Of a stretch of 64,000 bases of DNA, positions 17,621 through 26,639 are shown piece after piece. Every line of letters begins with the position of its first letter. The stretch's first letter is position 1. This DNA is from JAXHUM01 sp034189325. GTDB lineage: Bacteria > Desulfobacterota > DSM-4660 > Desulfatiglandales > Desulfatiglandaceae. Where the stretch lies: contig JAXHUM010000049.1 of assembly GCA_034189325.1 (NCBI GenBank), positions 62,001 to 126,000 of the forward strand, read 5' to 3'. The translations under genes were made by a program, and so were the position numbers. The notes beneath the pieces are model-generated. The model saw only the letters and a program-made list of their open reading frames with translations, was not told where the DNA came from and made no database searches.

Positions 17621-18424
17621 ATGCACTTGAAGAGATGGATTACCGGAATTGTCGCCCTACCTCTTTTGATCTTTCTTATTGGTCCCGCGCCTAAGTGGCT
17701 CTTTTACGCTTTCCTTTGTTTGACCTCCCTAGTAGGTTTGATGGAATTCTATAGAATGACTGCGGCTGAACTGTCGCGGTTGATAAGGTTGTCCGGGTAT
17801 ATCCTCTTAATCCTCTTGTTCGTTGCCCTTTCCCTTCGGCAGGTCTTGCTGGTTATTCCTATTGTCTCACTCCTGGCTTTCGTACCCCTGACGATCGCCC
17901 TTTTGAGTCGTCCTTCGCCGGATAAAATGCACACATACCCCATAGGCCTAGCTCTTCTCGGCCCTGTCTATGTGGGGTTCCCCCTGGGGATGCTTATCCT
18001 TGTCGACTTGTTTCCGAGGGGCAATGTCTGGATATTCTTTCTTTTGGCTCTGATATTCGCCAATGATACAGGTGCGTTCTATTTTGGAAGGACCTTGGGA
18101 AGGCACAAGCTTTACCCGGCGATCAGCCCCGGAAAGACATGGGAAGGGGCTTTTGGAGGGCTGTTAACGAGTATGGCTGTGGCCATTCTTTTTCTCAGCC
18201 TGATCCCATTGAAGCGGATAGATGTGGGCGTACTGATCCTCACCGTTGTTCTTTCCATATCAGCGCAAGTTGGAGACTTGGTCGAATCCATGCTCAAGAG
18301 GAGTCACGGCATGAAAGATTCGGGCCGGATTCTTCCCGGGCATGGAGGCCTTTTGGACAGGATTGATGGATTGATTTTTGCAATCCCGGTCCTTTTTGTA
18401 TATATTTCCCTCTTTGTCGTGTAA
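17621..18424 (+). CDS. cdsA: Phosphatidate cytidylyltransferase (CDP-diglyceride synthase)
   Basis: Integral membrane enzyme making CDP-diacylglycerol from CTP and phosphatidate. The 267-residue protein is mostly hydrophobic with about seven to eight membrane spans and has the family signature in its C-terminal half: FANDTGAFYFGRTLGRHKL, SPGKTWEGAFGG, then SAQVGDLVESMLKRSHGMKDSGRILPGHGGLLDRIDGL, which carries the CTP/metal-binding acidic residues. It lies 39 bases after uppS. Confidence 0.96.
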   Translation: MHLKRWITGIVALPLLIFLIGPAPKWLFYAFLCLTSLVGLMEFYRMTAAELSRLIRLSGYILLILLFVALSLRQVLLVIPIVSLLAFVPLTIALLSRPSPDKMHTYPIGLALLGPVYVGFPLGMLILVDLFPRGNVWIFFLLALIFANDTGAFYFGRTLGRHKLYPAISPGKTWEGAFGGLLTSMAVAILFLSLIPLKRIDVGVLILTVVLSISAQVGDLVESMLKRSHGMKDSGRILPGHGGLLDRIDGLIFAIPVLFVYISLFVV

Positions 18425-18501
18425 AATTATCTCCTGACTGCAAGGAGCATGAAGATGTGTGCTGGAAGTCCCTTTGAATCCCAAAAGACATTTGCAAGAA
18501 C

Positions 18502-19668
18502 ATGAAAAATATCTCCATACTAGGTTCCACAGGCTCGATCGGCGTCAACGCCCTCCAGGTGATTGCGGATAACCCTGACAAATATAGGGTTGTAGGGCTC
18601 TCTGCAGGGACAAACATCGAGACCCTGTCAAAGCAGATCGAGATATTTCGGCCGAGCAAGGTCGCGGTCTTGGATAAGAGTCTGGCATCGGACCTTGCGA
18701 GTCTATGTGCTTCCGGCCATGAACCTGAAATACTTTTCGGGACAGATGGGTGTGTGGATGTGGCTGTTCTGGATGAGGCGGACACCGTTATTTCGGCCAT
18801 GAGTGGTGCTGCAGGGCTATTACCTACATACATGGCGGTCATGGCGGAGAAGCATGTTGCCCTGGCCAACAAGGAGACCATGGTGATGGCCGGCCCTCTT
18901 ATCATGACAGAGGCGAAAAGGCATGGAGTGACCGTTATTCCTATAGACAGTGAACACAGTGCAATTCTCCAGTCCCTCAAAGATCACCCAAGAGAAGACT
19001 TGGGACGGGTGATCCTTACAGCCTCGGGTGGCCCTTTCAGAGAACTCTCCCTCGATGAGATGCGAGAGGTGACACCTGCTCAGGCCCTCAATCACCCGAA
19101 CTGGGAGATGGGTCCGAAGATAAGCGTCGACTCTGCCACTCTCATGAATAAAGGGCTTGAGGTGATAGAGGCCAGGTGGCTCTTCGACCTCAATATGGAC
19201 CAGATCGGAATAGTTGTTCATCCGCAGAGCATCATACATTCCATGGTGGAATATGTGGATGGTTCGATCATCGCCCAATTGGGGGTCCCCGATATGGCTA
19301 TCCCGATATCCTACGCCCTTTCTTTTCCAAGACACTTCAAAAACAACCTGCCTCCCTTAGAGCTTGACAAGGTAGGGGCCCTGACCTTTGAGAAGCCGGA
19401 TATGGAGAGATTCCCCTGTCTCGCCCTATCCCTTGAAGCGGCCGAGATAGGTGACAGCATGCCGACGGTACTGAACGGGGCAAATGAGATTGCCGTTGAA
19501 TCCTTTTTGGTGGGCGGCATAAAGTTCCTGGATATTTCCAGATTGGTCGAAAGAACCATGGCGGCACACCGGCCCTTTCCGATTACCACCCTCGATGCCG
19601 TGCTCGAGGCAGATGAATGGGCGCGGGAGAGGGCAAGACAATTACTAAAAGAGGATTTTGTGGTATAA
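18502..19668 (+). CDS. dxr: 1-deoxy-D-xylulose 5-phosphate reductoisomerase
   Basis: Second step of the MEP isoprenoid pathway. The 388-residue protein has the NADPH-binding start ISILGSTGSIGVNALQVI, the metal-site region LANKETMVMAG and IPIDSEHSAILQ, the substrate loop ILTASGGPFRE, and NHPNWEMGPKISVDSATLMNKGLEVIEA. Standard length. With uppS it supplies and uses isoprenoid units for cell-wall lipid carrier; its order between cdsA and rseP is common in bacteria. Confidence 0.98.
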   Translation: MKNISILGSTGSIGVNALQVIADNPDKYRVVGLSAGTNIETLSKQIEIFRPSKVAVLDKSLASDLASLCASGHEPEILFGTDGCVDVAVLDEADTVISAMSGAAGLLPTYMAVMAEKHVALANKETMVMAGPLIMTEAKRHGVTVIPIDSEHSAILQSLKDHPREDLGRVILTASGGPFRELSLDEMREVTPAQALNHPNWEMGPKISVDSATLMNKGLEVIEARWLFDLNMDQIGIVVHPQSIIHSMVEYVDGSIIAQLGVPDMAIPISYALSFPRHFKNNLPPLELDKVGALTFEKPDMERFPCLALSLEAAEIGDSMPTVLNGANEIAVESFLVGGIKFLDISRLVERTMAAHRPFPITTLDAVLEADEWARERARQLLKEDFVV

Positions 19669-19726
19669 TGATGGATATCCAATACCATTAGCCTAATCAT
19701 AATAAGACACAAAAGGTAATCCTTCT

Positions 19727-20851
19727 ATGAGCATTGTACTGAACTATATAATACCATTTATCATAATCCTCGGACTCCTGATCTTCTTTCATGAGTTGGG
19801 GCATTTTCTAGTGGCCAAGTTTTTTGGGGTAAAGGTCCTCAAGTTTTCCCTCGGCTTTGGTCCCAAGTTGATAGGCAAACAGATAGGGGACACGGAATAC
19901 CTGATTTCGGTTTTCCCCCTCGGGGGGTACGTGAAAATGCTTGGTGAATATGGAGAAGAGGATGAAGAGGAGGATGAACCCGAACCCCTGACACCTGAAG
20001 AGGAGAAAAGGTCCTTTAGCAATCAGCCTGTTTTCAAGCGTATCGCTATTGTGGCGGCTGGTCCTGTCTTCAATCTGTTCCTGGCCTTTTTTATCCTTTG
20101 CGGGCTTTATTGGATCTCAGGCAAGGATGTGATAGCGCCCAAGATAGGACAGGTTACACCAGGTACCCCTGCTGATCGGGCAGGTTTCCTCAAAGGAGAC
20201 ACTATCATCTCTATTGACGGTCACCCGATTGAATCGTGGTCGGGAATCAAAGCAATGGTAAAAGATAAGGCAGGTACCCCTCTGGAGATCACCGTCAAGA
20301 GGGACGGTCGGCATATCACGATCCAAGTGACACCCGAGGAAGTCGTCGTAAAGAATGAATTTGGTGAAGATATCAAGTCTTCTCTGATAGGTGTTGTGGT
20401 CTCCGGCGATCTAGCCAAACTAAAACTTGGGCCTTGGGAGTCAGCCAGGGAGGGATTCAATGATACCTTGAGATGGATAGAGCTGACGTGCATGGTCGTG
20501 GTCAAACTCTTTCAGGGAACCATCCCATTTAAGACGGTCGGCGGTCCGATTATGATCGGTCAGATGACCGGACAGGTGGCACAACAGGGGCTTATAAATC
20601 TCTTCCCCTTTACAGCCATTATCAGTGTCAATCTGGGTATCTTGAATCTCTTTCCCATTCCCGTACTCGATGGAGGGGTCATCATATTTCTGTTGATTGA
20701 ACTTATGATCGGCAGACCCCTGAGCCTTAGAAAGCGCGAACTGGCTCAGAAGATAGGCGTAGCCCTTCTTGTCCTCTTGATGATCGCAGTGACTTACAAC
20801 GATATCTTCAGATTGTTTACTCAAGGGACACTCTTTGGAAGTGGGCCGTAA
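19727..20851 (+). CDS. rseP: RIP-type zinc metalloprotease RseP (site-2 protease)
   Basis: Inner-membrane intramembrane protease that cleaves anti-sigma factors and signal-peptide remnants. The 374-residue protein has HELGHFLVAKFFGV (residues 23-36) with the zinc HExxH in the first membrane segment, one PDZ domain near residues 125-205 (VTPGTPADRAGFLKGDTIISIDG), and the second catalytic motif NLFPIPVLDGG near residue 305. An acidic loop (EEDEEEDEPEP) precedes the second membrane segment. One PDZ domain rather than the two of E. coli RseP. It overlaps tsaB by one base (TAATG). Confidence 0.95.
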   Translation: MSIVLNYIIPFIIILGLLIFFHELGHFLVAKFFGVKVLKFSLGFGPKLIGKQIGDTEYLISVFPLGGYVKMLGEYGEEDEEEDEPEPLTPEEEKRSFSNQPVFKRIAIVAAGPVFNLFLAFFILCGLYWISGKDVIAPKIGQVTPGTPADRAGFLKGDTIISIDGHPIESWSGIKAMVKDKAGTPLEITVKRDGRHITIQVTPEEVVVKNEFGEDIKSSLIGVVVSGDLAKLKLGPWESAREGFNDTLRWIELTCMVVVKLFQGTIPFKTVGGPIMIGQMTGQVAQQGLINLFPFTAIISVNLGILNLFPIPVLDGGVIIFLLIELMIGRPLSLRKRELAQKIGVALLVLLMIAVTYNDIFRLFTQGTLFGSGP

Positions 20852-21573
20852 TGATCCTGGCAATGAACACGACCACTCTCGATTTCAGCCTCTCTTTGAT
20901 GGGGGAAGAGGGGACGGTACTGGCCGAGTACACCCTGTCTAAGAGCCGTGGACATTTTGGGAGCCTGATGCCGGCCCTCGATTTTCTTCTCTCTACATCC
21001 CGGGTTCGTATCCACGATCTAAAATGCCTGGTCGTCGCTACAGGGCCGGGGAGCTTTACGGGCCTCAGAATCGGCCTTTCAACGGCCAAGGGATTGTCCC
21101 ACTCCCTTGGGCTGGTACCTCTTATCGGGGTCTCCAGCCTGGAGGCGATGGCCTGCCAGGTCCCCTATTCGGAAAAAACTATCGTGCCGATGCTTGACTC
21201 GAGAAGGGGAGAGGTCTTTACGGCCAGTTTTGCCTATCAAGACAACGGCATGCTCACCAGAAAATCAGAAGATATGGCAGTAAGGCTTGACGAGTTTCCT
21301 GACGGGTCTGAAGACTCATCGATCTTCATTGGCAATGATTTTGTGACTCAAAGCGCTATACTTAAGAGCTCTTTAGGGGATAACGTCCCCCTTGCCCCGG
21401 CTTGGATGTGGAATCTTAGGGCCTCCTCGATCGGCTCACTGGGGCTTGTTCGCTACCATGCTGATGATTTTGATGATGTTGAGAGTATCAAGCCTGTCTA
21501 TCTGAGACCACCGGATATCCGACACAATCCCGTACCCCTCATATCGCCCCAAAAGCTCTCTTCCGAGGCATAA
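20851..21573 (+). CDS. tsaB: tRNA threonylcarbamoyladenosine biosynthesis protein TsaB
   Basis: Scaffold partner of TsaD in making the t6A modification of ANN-decoding tRNAs. The 240-residue protein has the ASKHA-fold start MILAMNTTTLDFSLSL and the family motif VATGPGSFTGLRIGLSTAKGL near residue 62, followed by GVSSLEAMA and MLDSRRGEVFTA. It is coupled to rseP by overlapping stop and start codons and is the last gene of the plus-strand run; the next gene converges 37 bases later. Confidence 0.95.
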   Translation: MILAMNTTTLDFSLSLMGEEGTVLAEYTLSKSRGHFGSLMPALDFLLSTSRVRIHDLKCLVVATGPGSFTGLRIGLSTAKGLSHSLGLVPLIGVSSLEAMACQVPYSEKTIVPMLDSRRGEVFTASFAYQDNGMLTRKSEDMAVRLDEFPDGSEDSSIFIGNDFVTQSAILKSSLGDNVPLAPAWMWNLRASSIGSLGLVRYHADDFDDVESIKPVYLRPPDIRHNPVPLISPQKLSSEA

Positions 21574-21610
21574 GGCTCTCTCCAGGTGGAAATTTTGCGG
21601 TTTGTCGATT

Positions 21611-23539
21611 TCATGGAGACTCCTCTGTGGGGATACCCTTTGCGACATCCCAACCACGGGCATTATAATAATCATCCAAGAGCCTTTCGACGTCTTCCTT
21701 TTGAAGTTCATGGGTCTGGAAATAGTCCATCAAGGGGTAGTCTCTGTCTGGGCCCTTCAGGGGCTGGAACCATATCTCCGGTGGTTTGTCGTCCTCTCGG
21801 TCCATGCCTGCTCGGTGGTTAATCAGCTTCCAGAGATTCCAAGTACGTTCACTGGCAAGTTTGAGTTCATGAGGAGCTAAGTCTATCCCTGTAACGGCGG
21901 CATACATCTCGGATAACAAATCAAGACTGAAAAACCGTGAGATGTAGAGCCTGTGACACAGGCCGAGCATATTAAAGAGACAGTAGAAATCTTCCGCATG
22001 TTTGGTCATAAGGGCCGGGTTGAAAGTGTCATTCAAAAACAGATCACTCATTTTGCTTTTAGGCACACCACATCTGAAAGCCTGCTTCTTGAAGGCCGAT
22101 AACGGCCATCCGGCGCTGTATGTGGGGGCGCCCATGGCCCCTGATACACCAAAACAGCGCCCCGGGTATGTCAACTGAGCGAATTGTATTGGCCCTAATC
22201 CGGAAAGCCTCGGGTCGAAATTCACGAACTGTCCCTTTACAACATTGTGGAGATATTGTCCCGCATTGGTGCCGATTCTACCGGCAGCACTGACAGCGCC
22301 GTCAGCCAGAATATCCCCAAAACCTTCCCTAGATGCGATGGCCTCAGCCAACTTAATCAGGGTCGTCAGTTTCCGATCAAGCTCCATTCCTGTCTCTTTT
22401 ATCGTGACAATGCCCTCCTCATAAAGGCTTATGGCAAAATCAGCAAGACCTCTAAAACTGTATGTCCTATCAAGGCCCAGACGGTTCAAGACATCATAGT
22501 AGCGAAGGGCCTCGGTGTATCTCTCCCTGGGAGAGGAGCAATCCATATGACCAAAACCGGGTGACGTCGTTGTTATGGCCCGTTCAGCCATTATTGCCGT
22601 ATCATAGATCGTAACGCCACTCCAAGGGAGGTCAAGGCGGTCCTTGTCGGCCATCGGGCAACTTGCGCAGGCGATGCCCTTGCGGCTCTTCTTGTGTATT
22701 TCATAGATATCGGATTGGACGTTTTTAATATCCGATGGATAGGGGATGAGGGTGGTCGCATTCTTGACTATGACCCCTTCGGGGACCCAGCGGGAAGTCA
22801 TGGCCATTGTCCCCCCTGACATCATTTCGTCACGAAGATGGTAGGTGTTGACCTTTGTTAGTATACGATCCACGAGCTTGTTGAGGCGCCGTGGATCGGC
22901 CACTTGTATTCCTTTTGTGCCCATAACAGCCACAATGGCCTTCAGGTTTTTTGAACCCATCACCGCCGGAAGCCCCCCTGAACCAACCGTGCCTCCCTTG
23001 TCTATGTGGGTTACTGAGATGTTGACAATATTCTCTCCGGCCGGGCCAATGGGAATTACACTGCAGGGTTCGTGCCTTTGTCTTAGGATATCCGTCGTAT
23101 CAAAGCTGTCCATGCCCCAGAGATCGGAGGCATCATGGATCCTTGTATTGTCTGGGCCGATTTCCAGATACACCGGTTCCTGAGACCTGCCGGTCAATAC
23201 TACATGATCATAGCCCGAAGACTTGAGGAAGAGGGCAAATCTTCCTCCTCCGCAGGAGCAGGGGAAGGAATGGTTTAGCGGCGATTTATAGGTAATGATC
23301 AATTCCGAAGATCCAGGGATAATCGTGCCGCTAAAAGGACCTGTTCCGATTATTATTGCATTGTCCGGAGAGAGGGGATTCACATCCGGGGGCATGACCG
23401 ATGCAAGGCAGTTGTTGATGCCGGCGCCCCCGATATAGCGCCGCATCAGTTTAATATCAAGAGGCTCCGTTTTTGTCCTTGCGGTGGTTAAGTCAACAAA
23501 AAGAATGGCTCCAGCATATCCCGGAAGACCCATAAGCAT
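21611..23539 (-). CDS. aor: Aldehyde:ferredoxin oxidoreductase family protein (tungsten-type)
   Basis: AOR-family enzymes hold a tungsten- or molybdenum-bispyranopterin cofactor and a [4Fe-4S] cluster and interconvert aldehydes and carboxylates with ferredoxin. The 642-residue protein has the AOR N-domain (GYAGAILFVDLTT, YIGGAGINNCL, GTGPFSGTIIPGSSE, GGGRFALFLKSSGYDHVVLTG) and the C-terminal domain. The cluster motif of the family is CxxCxxxC plus a late Cys. Here it reads C291-x2-C294 followed by Asp298 in place of the third Cys; the late Cys is present (FNMLGLC). The gene is solitary and convergent with tsaB, with no adjacent ferredoxin-like subunit or pterin-synthesis gene. The substrate is unknown. 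Confidence 0.88.
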   Translation of the reverse strand: MLMGLPGYAGAILFVDLTTARTKTEPLDIKLMRRYIGGAGINNCLASVMPPDVNPLSPDNAIIIGTGPFSGTIIPGSSELIITYKSPLNHSFPCSCGGGRFALFLKSSGYDHVVLTGRSQEPVYLEIGPDNTRIHDASDLWGMDSFDTTDILRQRHEPCSVIPIGPAGENIVNISVTHIDKGGTVGSGGLPAVMGSKNLKAIVAVMGTKGIQVADPRRLNKLVDRILTKVNTYHLRDEMMSGGTMAMTSRWVPEGVIVKNATTLIPYPSDIKNVQSDIYEIHKKSRKGIACASCPMADKDRLDLPWSGVTIYDTAIMAERAITTTSPGFGHMDCSSPRERYTEALRYYDVLNRLGLDRTYSFRGLADFAISLYEEGIVTIKETGMELDRKLTTLIKLAEAIASREGFGDILADGAVSAAGRIGTNAGQYLHNVVKGQFVNFDPRLSGLGPIQFAQLTYPGRCFGVSGAMGAPTYSAGWPLSAFKKQAFRCGVPKSKMSDLFLNDTFNPALMTKHAEDFYCLFNMLGLCHRLYISRFFSLDLLSEMYAAVTGIDLAPHELKLASERTWNLWKLINHRAGMDREDDKPPEIWFQPLKGPDRDYPLMDYFQTHELQKEDVERLLDDYYNARGWDVAKGIPTEESP

Positions 23540-23752
23540 GCCCCATAATGCGATTTCCTGTGAAGAGTCGACATCTTTTTGAGAGCGGCTGAGGCCGTTA
23601 TCGGCCCTTAGAAGAACGTTGTGTGTTTAGTCGGATTGTCCTGTAAGGTGATCAGCCTTAATTCAATAAAGCGCCAGCCACTCACAGCGGGTAGGGCTTT
23701 ATTTTCGGATGAGGGATACTGGGAACCATCCAGTAATTAAAGATGTTTCCAG

Positions 23753-25720
23753 TCAGTTGGCCTCATCCATGAGCTGATCAGGCGTCACAATGGGACCATA
23801 TTTTTCTTTGAGTCCGAGGAGGGCCTCTTTCTGGTCCTTGTAGATTTCAAAAAGTTTGGCAGGGACATTTTCATCCTTATGGTAGGCCTCGGTCTGAAGG
23901 TCGATGCGCTTAATGATGTTGTCGATGTATAAAGAGAATTGTCTATCATACAGCTCTTTATCGTAGCCTTTGTCAATCAGTGTCTTAAAAAGCTCTTTGA
24001 GGTCTTGGTATATCGGGAGAAACCCAATCGGCGTCTCAATGGCCCCCACATCATTGTGAACGCGCCTCTCGAGCCAGCCCATCCAGACATGTACATCCTT
24101 TTTTTCACCCAGAAGTCCATCTCCCTTCCCTCCCCGCGCACTGTGGGTAAGGAAATAGTTGAGCCCCGCCAGGATAGGACGGTACTCCGTTTTTATCTTC
24201 TCGTTGTTGAAGAATTCAAATTGCCCATGCATGTAATCCCCAAGTCCGCCGGGTATGAAAGGTTGGTTGGCCCATGGGGCACGTTTGACCCCGGTCGCCC
24301 CTACCTCGGTTGCGGTTGCCTGGGAGACCAGTGAGGCCCCGATGACCACACCCTGGTCAGGGTTTTTGGCGACCCAGACAGGAGGCATGGTATCACTGTC
24401 GCGACCGCTGTAGGTAAAAACCTTTGTGATCACACCGGCCGGGTCATCTATCTTGTCGCTGTAGTTAGCGAGAGACTTGCAGTTGAGTGTAAACCGGGCG
24501 TTTGGGTGGGATATAGGGATGCTCTTGCCTTCTTTGTCGACCATGCCTTTGGCCCATTCACCCTGAAAATTCGTGCCTTTCTCAGGAGACTCCTCGCCGG
24601 AACCCTCCCAATGGGGGGTTTTATCACCATCTACCAAAACGTTGGAAAAGATGATCTCCTTGTTTTCGTTGCGAAAAAGCTTGAGCATTTCAGGATCATC
24701 CTCCCAGTTCACATCCTCGATGATACCGAAAATACCAACCTCAGGATTAATGCTCCTGATCGACCCGTCTTCGGCGATCCAGATCTGAGCGAGATCATCA
24801 CTGATAAATTCATGCCCGGTCATGGCGGTGGTAGTCTTCCCGCATCCACTGGGTGCGGCGCCGCCGAAAAAGGTGATACGGCCTTCAGGACCACGGACGC
24901 CCGTTATAAACATATGCTCGGAAATTTCCTTGCCCCGCCTGTAGTAGGTTGCCCTGTCAACGGCAAATCTGTGATTTCCCTTCTTCAGGAGGAGAGTATT
25001 ACCCGCGTATGTACAGAAGGTACTAAAGGTGGTCTGATGGGCCCTATCCATGAAGACACGGGCCTTGGGCAGGTCTTCCGGACGGTTCGGCCCTTCACTG
25101 TGGACATTGGTGAAGAAATGTCCCACCCTCTCGACTTCAGCATCAAAGGCATCAAAACAGTTCCTGTAAAGGAGCTCCGCACTGTGGCAGACGTAAGCTG
25201 AGGTCGTCGCCTCAATCGCTGGGATCGCCGCCTCAGCACCAATCGGACCGCGAGAATAAAACCCCACGACAAGGGTCATTCCTTTCATTATGCCCTTCAT
25301 CTTTTCAGCGACGTATTGGAGGGCATCTTTTCTATCGATACTGTTGGCCAGGGTGCTGACCCTTTCATCCTCATTGGCAATATAAAATGTCCGATCAATA
25401 ATACGCGCCTGTTCCTCCCGGAGGTCATAGTGGATGGTGTGGTTTTTAATGGCAAGGGGGGATTCCTCTCCCTTTTTTAATGAACAATCAATGATGCTGT
25501 GTCTATCTTCCGGCGACCCGGTGTTCACAAAAACCTGATCAGGCTGGCCCAGCATTATGGCATTGGCAATCTTCAGACGTGCGTCCTGATTCTTGATCCT
25601 TTGAATTTTGTCAAAATTGGAGGTATCCATTTTGTCTCTGAAAAGCTTCTCCGCTTCCCTTGAATCCATTACCTTACCAACATGACTAAGAATATCTATC
25701 CCCTTCTTCAATTCAAACAT
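23753..25720 (-). CDS. pckG: Phosphoenolpyruvate carboxykinase (GTP-type)
   Basis: Interconverts oxaloacetate and phosphoenolpyruvate, the entry to gluconeogenesis. The protein is 655 residues from ATG at 25720, which is set by AAAGGAG 7 bases upstream; the frame is open a further 81 codons but that part has no family match. Motifs: substrate Arg region GFYSRGPIG, VGHFFTNVHSEGP, the kinase P-loop GGAAPSGCGKTTTAMTG with the Cys typical of GTP-dependent enzymes, metal site FISDDLAQIW, and NPEVGIFGIIEDVNW. The P-loop differs from the vertebrate-type PSACGKT by Gly for Ala. Together with PPDK in this window it fits growth on C2/C4 units. Confidence 0.92.
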   Translation of the reverse strand: MFELKKGIDILSHVGKVMDSREAEKLFRDKMDTSNFDKIQRIKNQDARLKIANAIMLGQPDQVFVNTGSPEDRHSIIDCSLKKGEESPLAIKNHTIHYDLREEQARIIDRTFYIANEDERVSTLANSIDRKDALQYVAEKMKGIMKGMTLVVGFYSRGPIGAEAAIPAIEATTSAYVCHSAELLYRNCFDAFDAEVERVGHFFTNVHSEGPNRPEDLPKARVFMDRAHQTTFSTFCTYAGNTLLLKKGNHRFAVDRATYYRRGKEISEHMFITGVRGPEGRITFFGGAAPSGCGKTTTAMTGHEFISDDLAQIWIAEDGSIRSINPEVGIFGIIEDVNWEDDPEMLKLFRNENKEIIFSNVLVDGDKTPHWEGSGEESPEKGTNFQGEWAKGMVDKEGKSIPISHPNARFTLNCKSLANYSDKIDDPAGVITKVFTYSGRDSDTMPPVWVAKNPDQGVVIGASLVSQATATEVGATGVKRAPWANQPFIPGGLGDYMHGQFEFFNNEKIKTEYRPILAGLNYFLTHSARGGKGDGLLGEKKDVHVWMGWLERRVHNDVGAIETPIGFLPIYQDLKELFKTLIDKGYDKELYDRQFSLYIDNIIKRIDLQTEAYHKDENVPAKLFEIYKDQKEALLGLKEKYGPIVTPDQLMDEAN

Positions 25721-26306
25721 ACACTTACTCCTTTGATAGCCTGTAGTCCGTGAGGGCCGCCGGACTTTTAGCCGACTGGCGATATGAGAACACAATCCAA
25801 CGGATATGGCCTCGATCAACTCATGTGGCTGTCTTTGAAAATACCTTATTTTGTAACGTTTTAAGGCAGGCGGAGTCTTGAGCCGCAATGGTCGCGGATT
25901 AGAATTCGAGTCTGACGTCCCGTCGATAAAGAGAGACAAAATGGGTGTTTTCAAAGGTCTCAAATTGTCTTAAGGAAATAAATATACGTAAACATTGATT
26001 GGGAGTCAAGAAAAAGAAGCTATTCCTGGATAATGGGAGGATGGATGATATGAAAAGATATTTAAAAAAATCGTGTAGTTGTGGGCCAGCTTGTTTACAA
26101 AAACAATTGCGGGGCAGCTCTTTGCTTTTGACAAAGAAGAAGGGGTGATTTTCAGACTGATTAGAGAGGGACCACACCCCTGGTTGCGCTGGCTGTTTGG
26201 TAGTGCCATACCCTGCCGGGGGACCCGGCTTTGGCCCGTTCTTCGGGGTGTGGAGTCTCACATTCTGGATTGGGAAGCTGCCCGACAGAAAACGCCGAAA
26301 TCAATC
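25721..26306. other. Gene-free stretch between pckG and khpA
   Basis: 586 bases with no supported gene. The half next to pckG should hold its promoter. The half next to khpA contains a GC-rich inverted-repeat element (listed separately). Frames open here on both strands lack ribosome sites; a minus-strand frame from 26261 would encode a Pro/Gly-rich peptide and is taken as a shadow of the inverted repeat. Confidence 0.5.
26172..26253. repeat. GC-rich nested inverted repeat, possible structured RNA
   Basis: CCACACCCC (26172-26180) and GGGGTGTGG (26245-26253) are perfectly complementary. Inside them GCCGGG (26215-26220) and CCCGGC (26224-26229) form a tight hairpin. The block is clearly more GC-rich than its surroundings. 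It lies downstream of khpA and upstream of pckG on the minus strand. I could not match it to a known riboswitch or small RNA. Confidence 0.45.
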
Positions 26307-26537
26307 CTATTCGACAATTTCCAAGACAAAACGCTTTTTGATTTTTGTGGAGGCCGCTCTCAGGATGACTCTCATGGCCTGGGCTGTCCGACCCTGTTTG
26401 CCTATGACCTTACCCAGATCTTCTTTGTCCACCTTGAGTTCTAGAACGGAGAGTTGTTCCCCCTCTATTTCGGTGATTTCCACTCCGTCACTGTTATCCA
26501 CCAGTGCTTTAACCATGCTCAGCATCAACTCTTTCAT
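26307..26537 (-). CDS. khpA: KH-domain RNA-binding protein
   Basis: A 76-residue single-KH protein of the KhpA/YlqC family, which binds RNA and in other bacteria pairs with KhpB/Jag in cell-division and envelope control. The KH signature VIGKQGRTAQAMRVIL is at residues about 44-59 and the length is right. The ribosome site is GAGGTGATAAAAA. In many genomes this gene sits between rpsP and rimM; here it follows the liv transporter genes by 102 bases, and may be read with them. Confidence 0.9.
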   Translation of the reverse strand: MKELMLSMVKALVDNSDGVEITEIEGEQLSVLELKVDKEDLGKVIGKQGRTAQAMRVILRAASTKIKKRFVLEIVE

Positions 26538-26639
26538 TTTTTATCACCTCATGTTTTTTGTTGACTATTCCCTTCACTCTCGAGGGTGCCTACTGCCTTT
26601 TCCTTAAACGACTCATCCTCAGTGTCCGGCAGAGTATTC

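Noticed and set aside
25721..25963. 81-codon N-terminal extension of PEPCK
   Set aside because: A strong ribosome site precedes the internal ATG at 25720, and the extension has no family resemblance.
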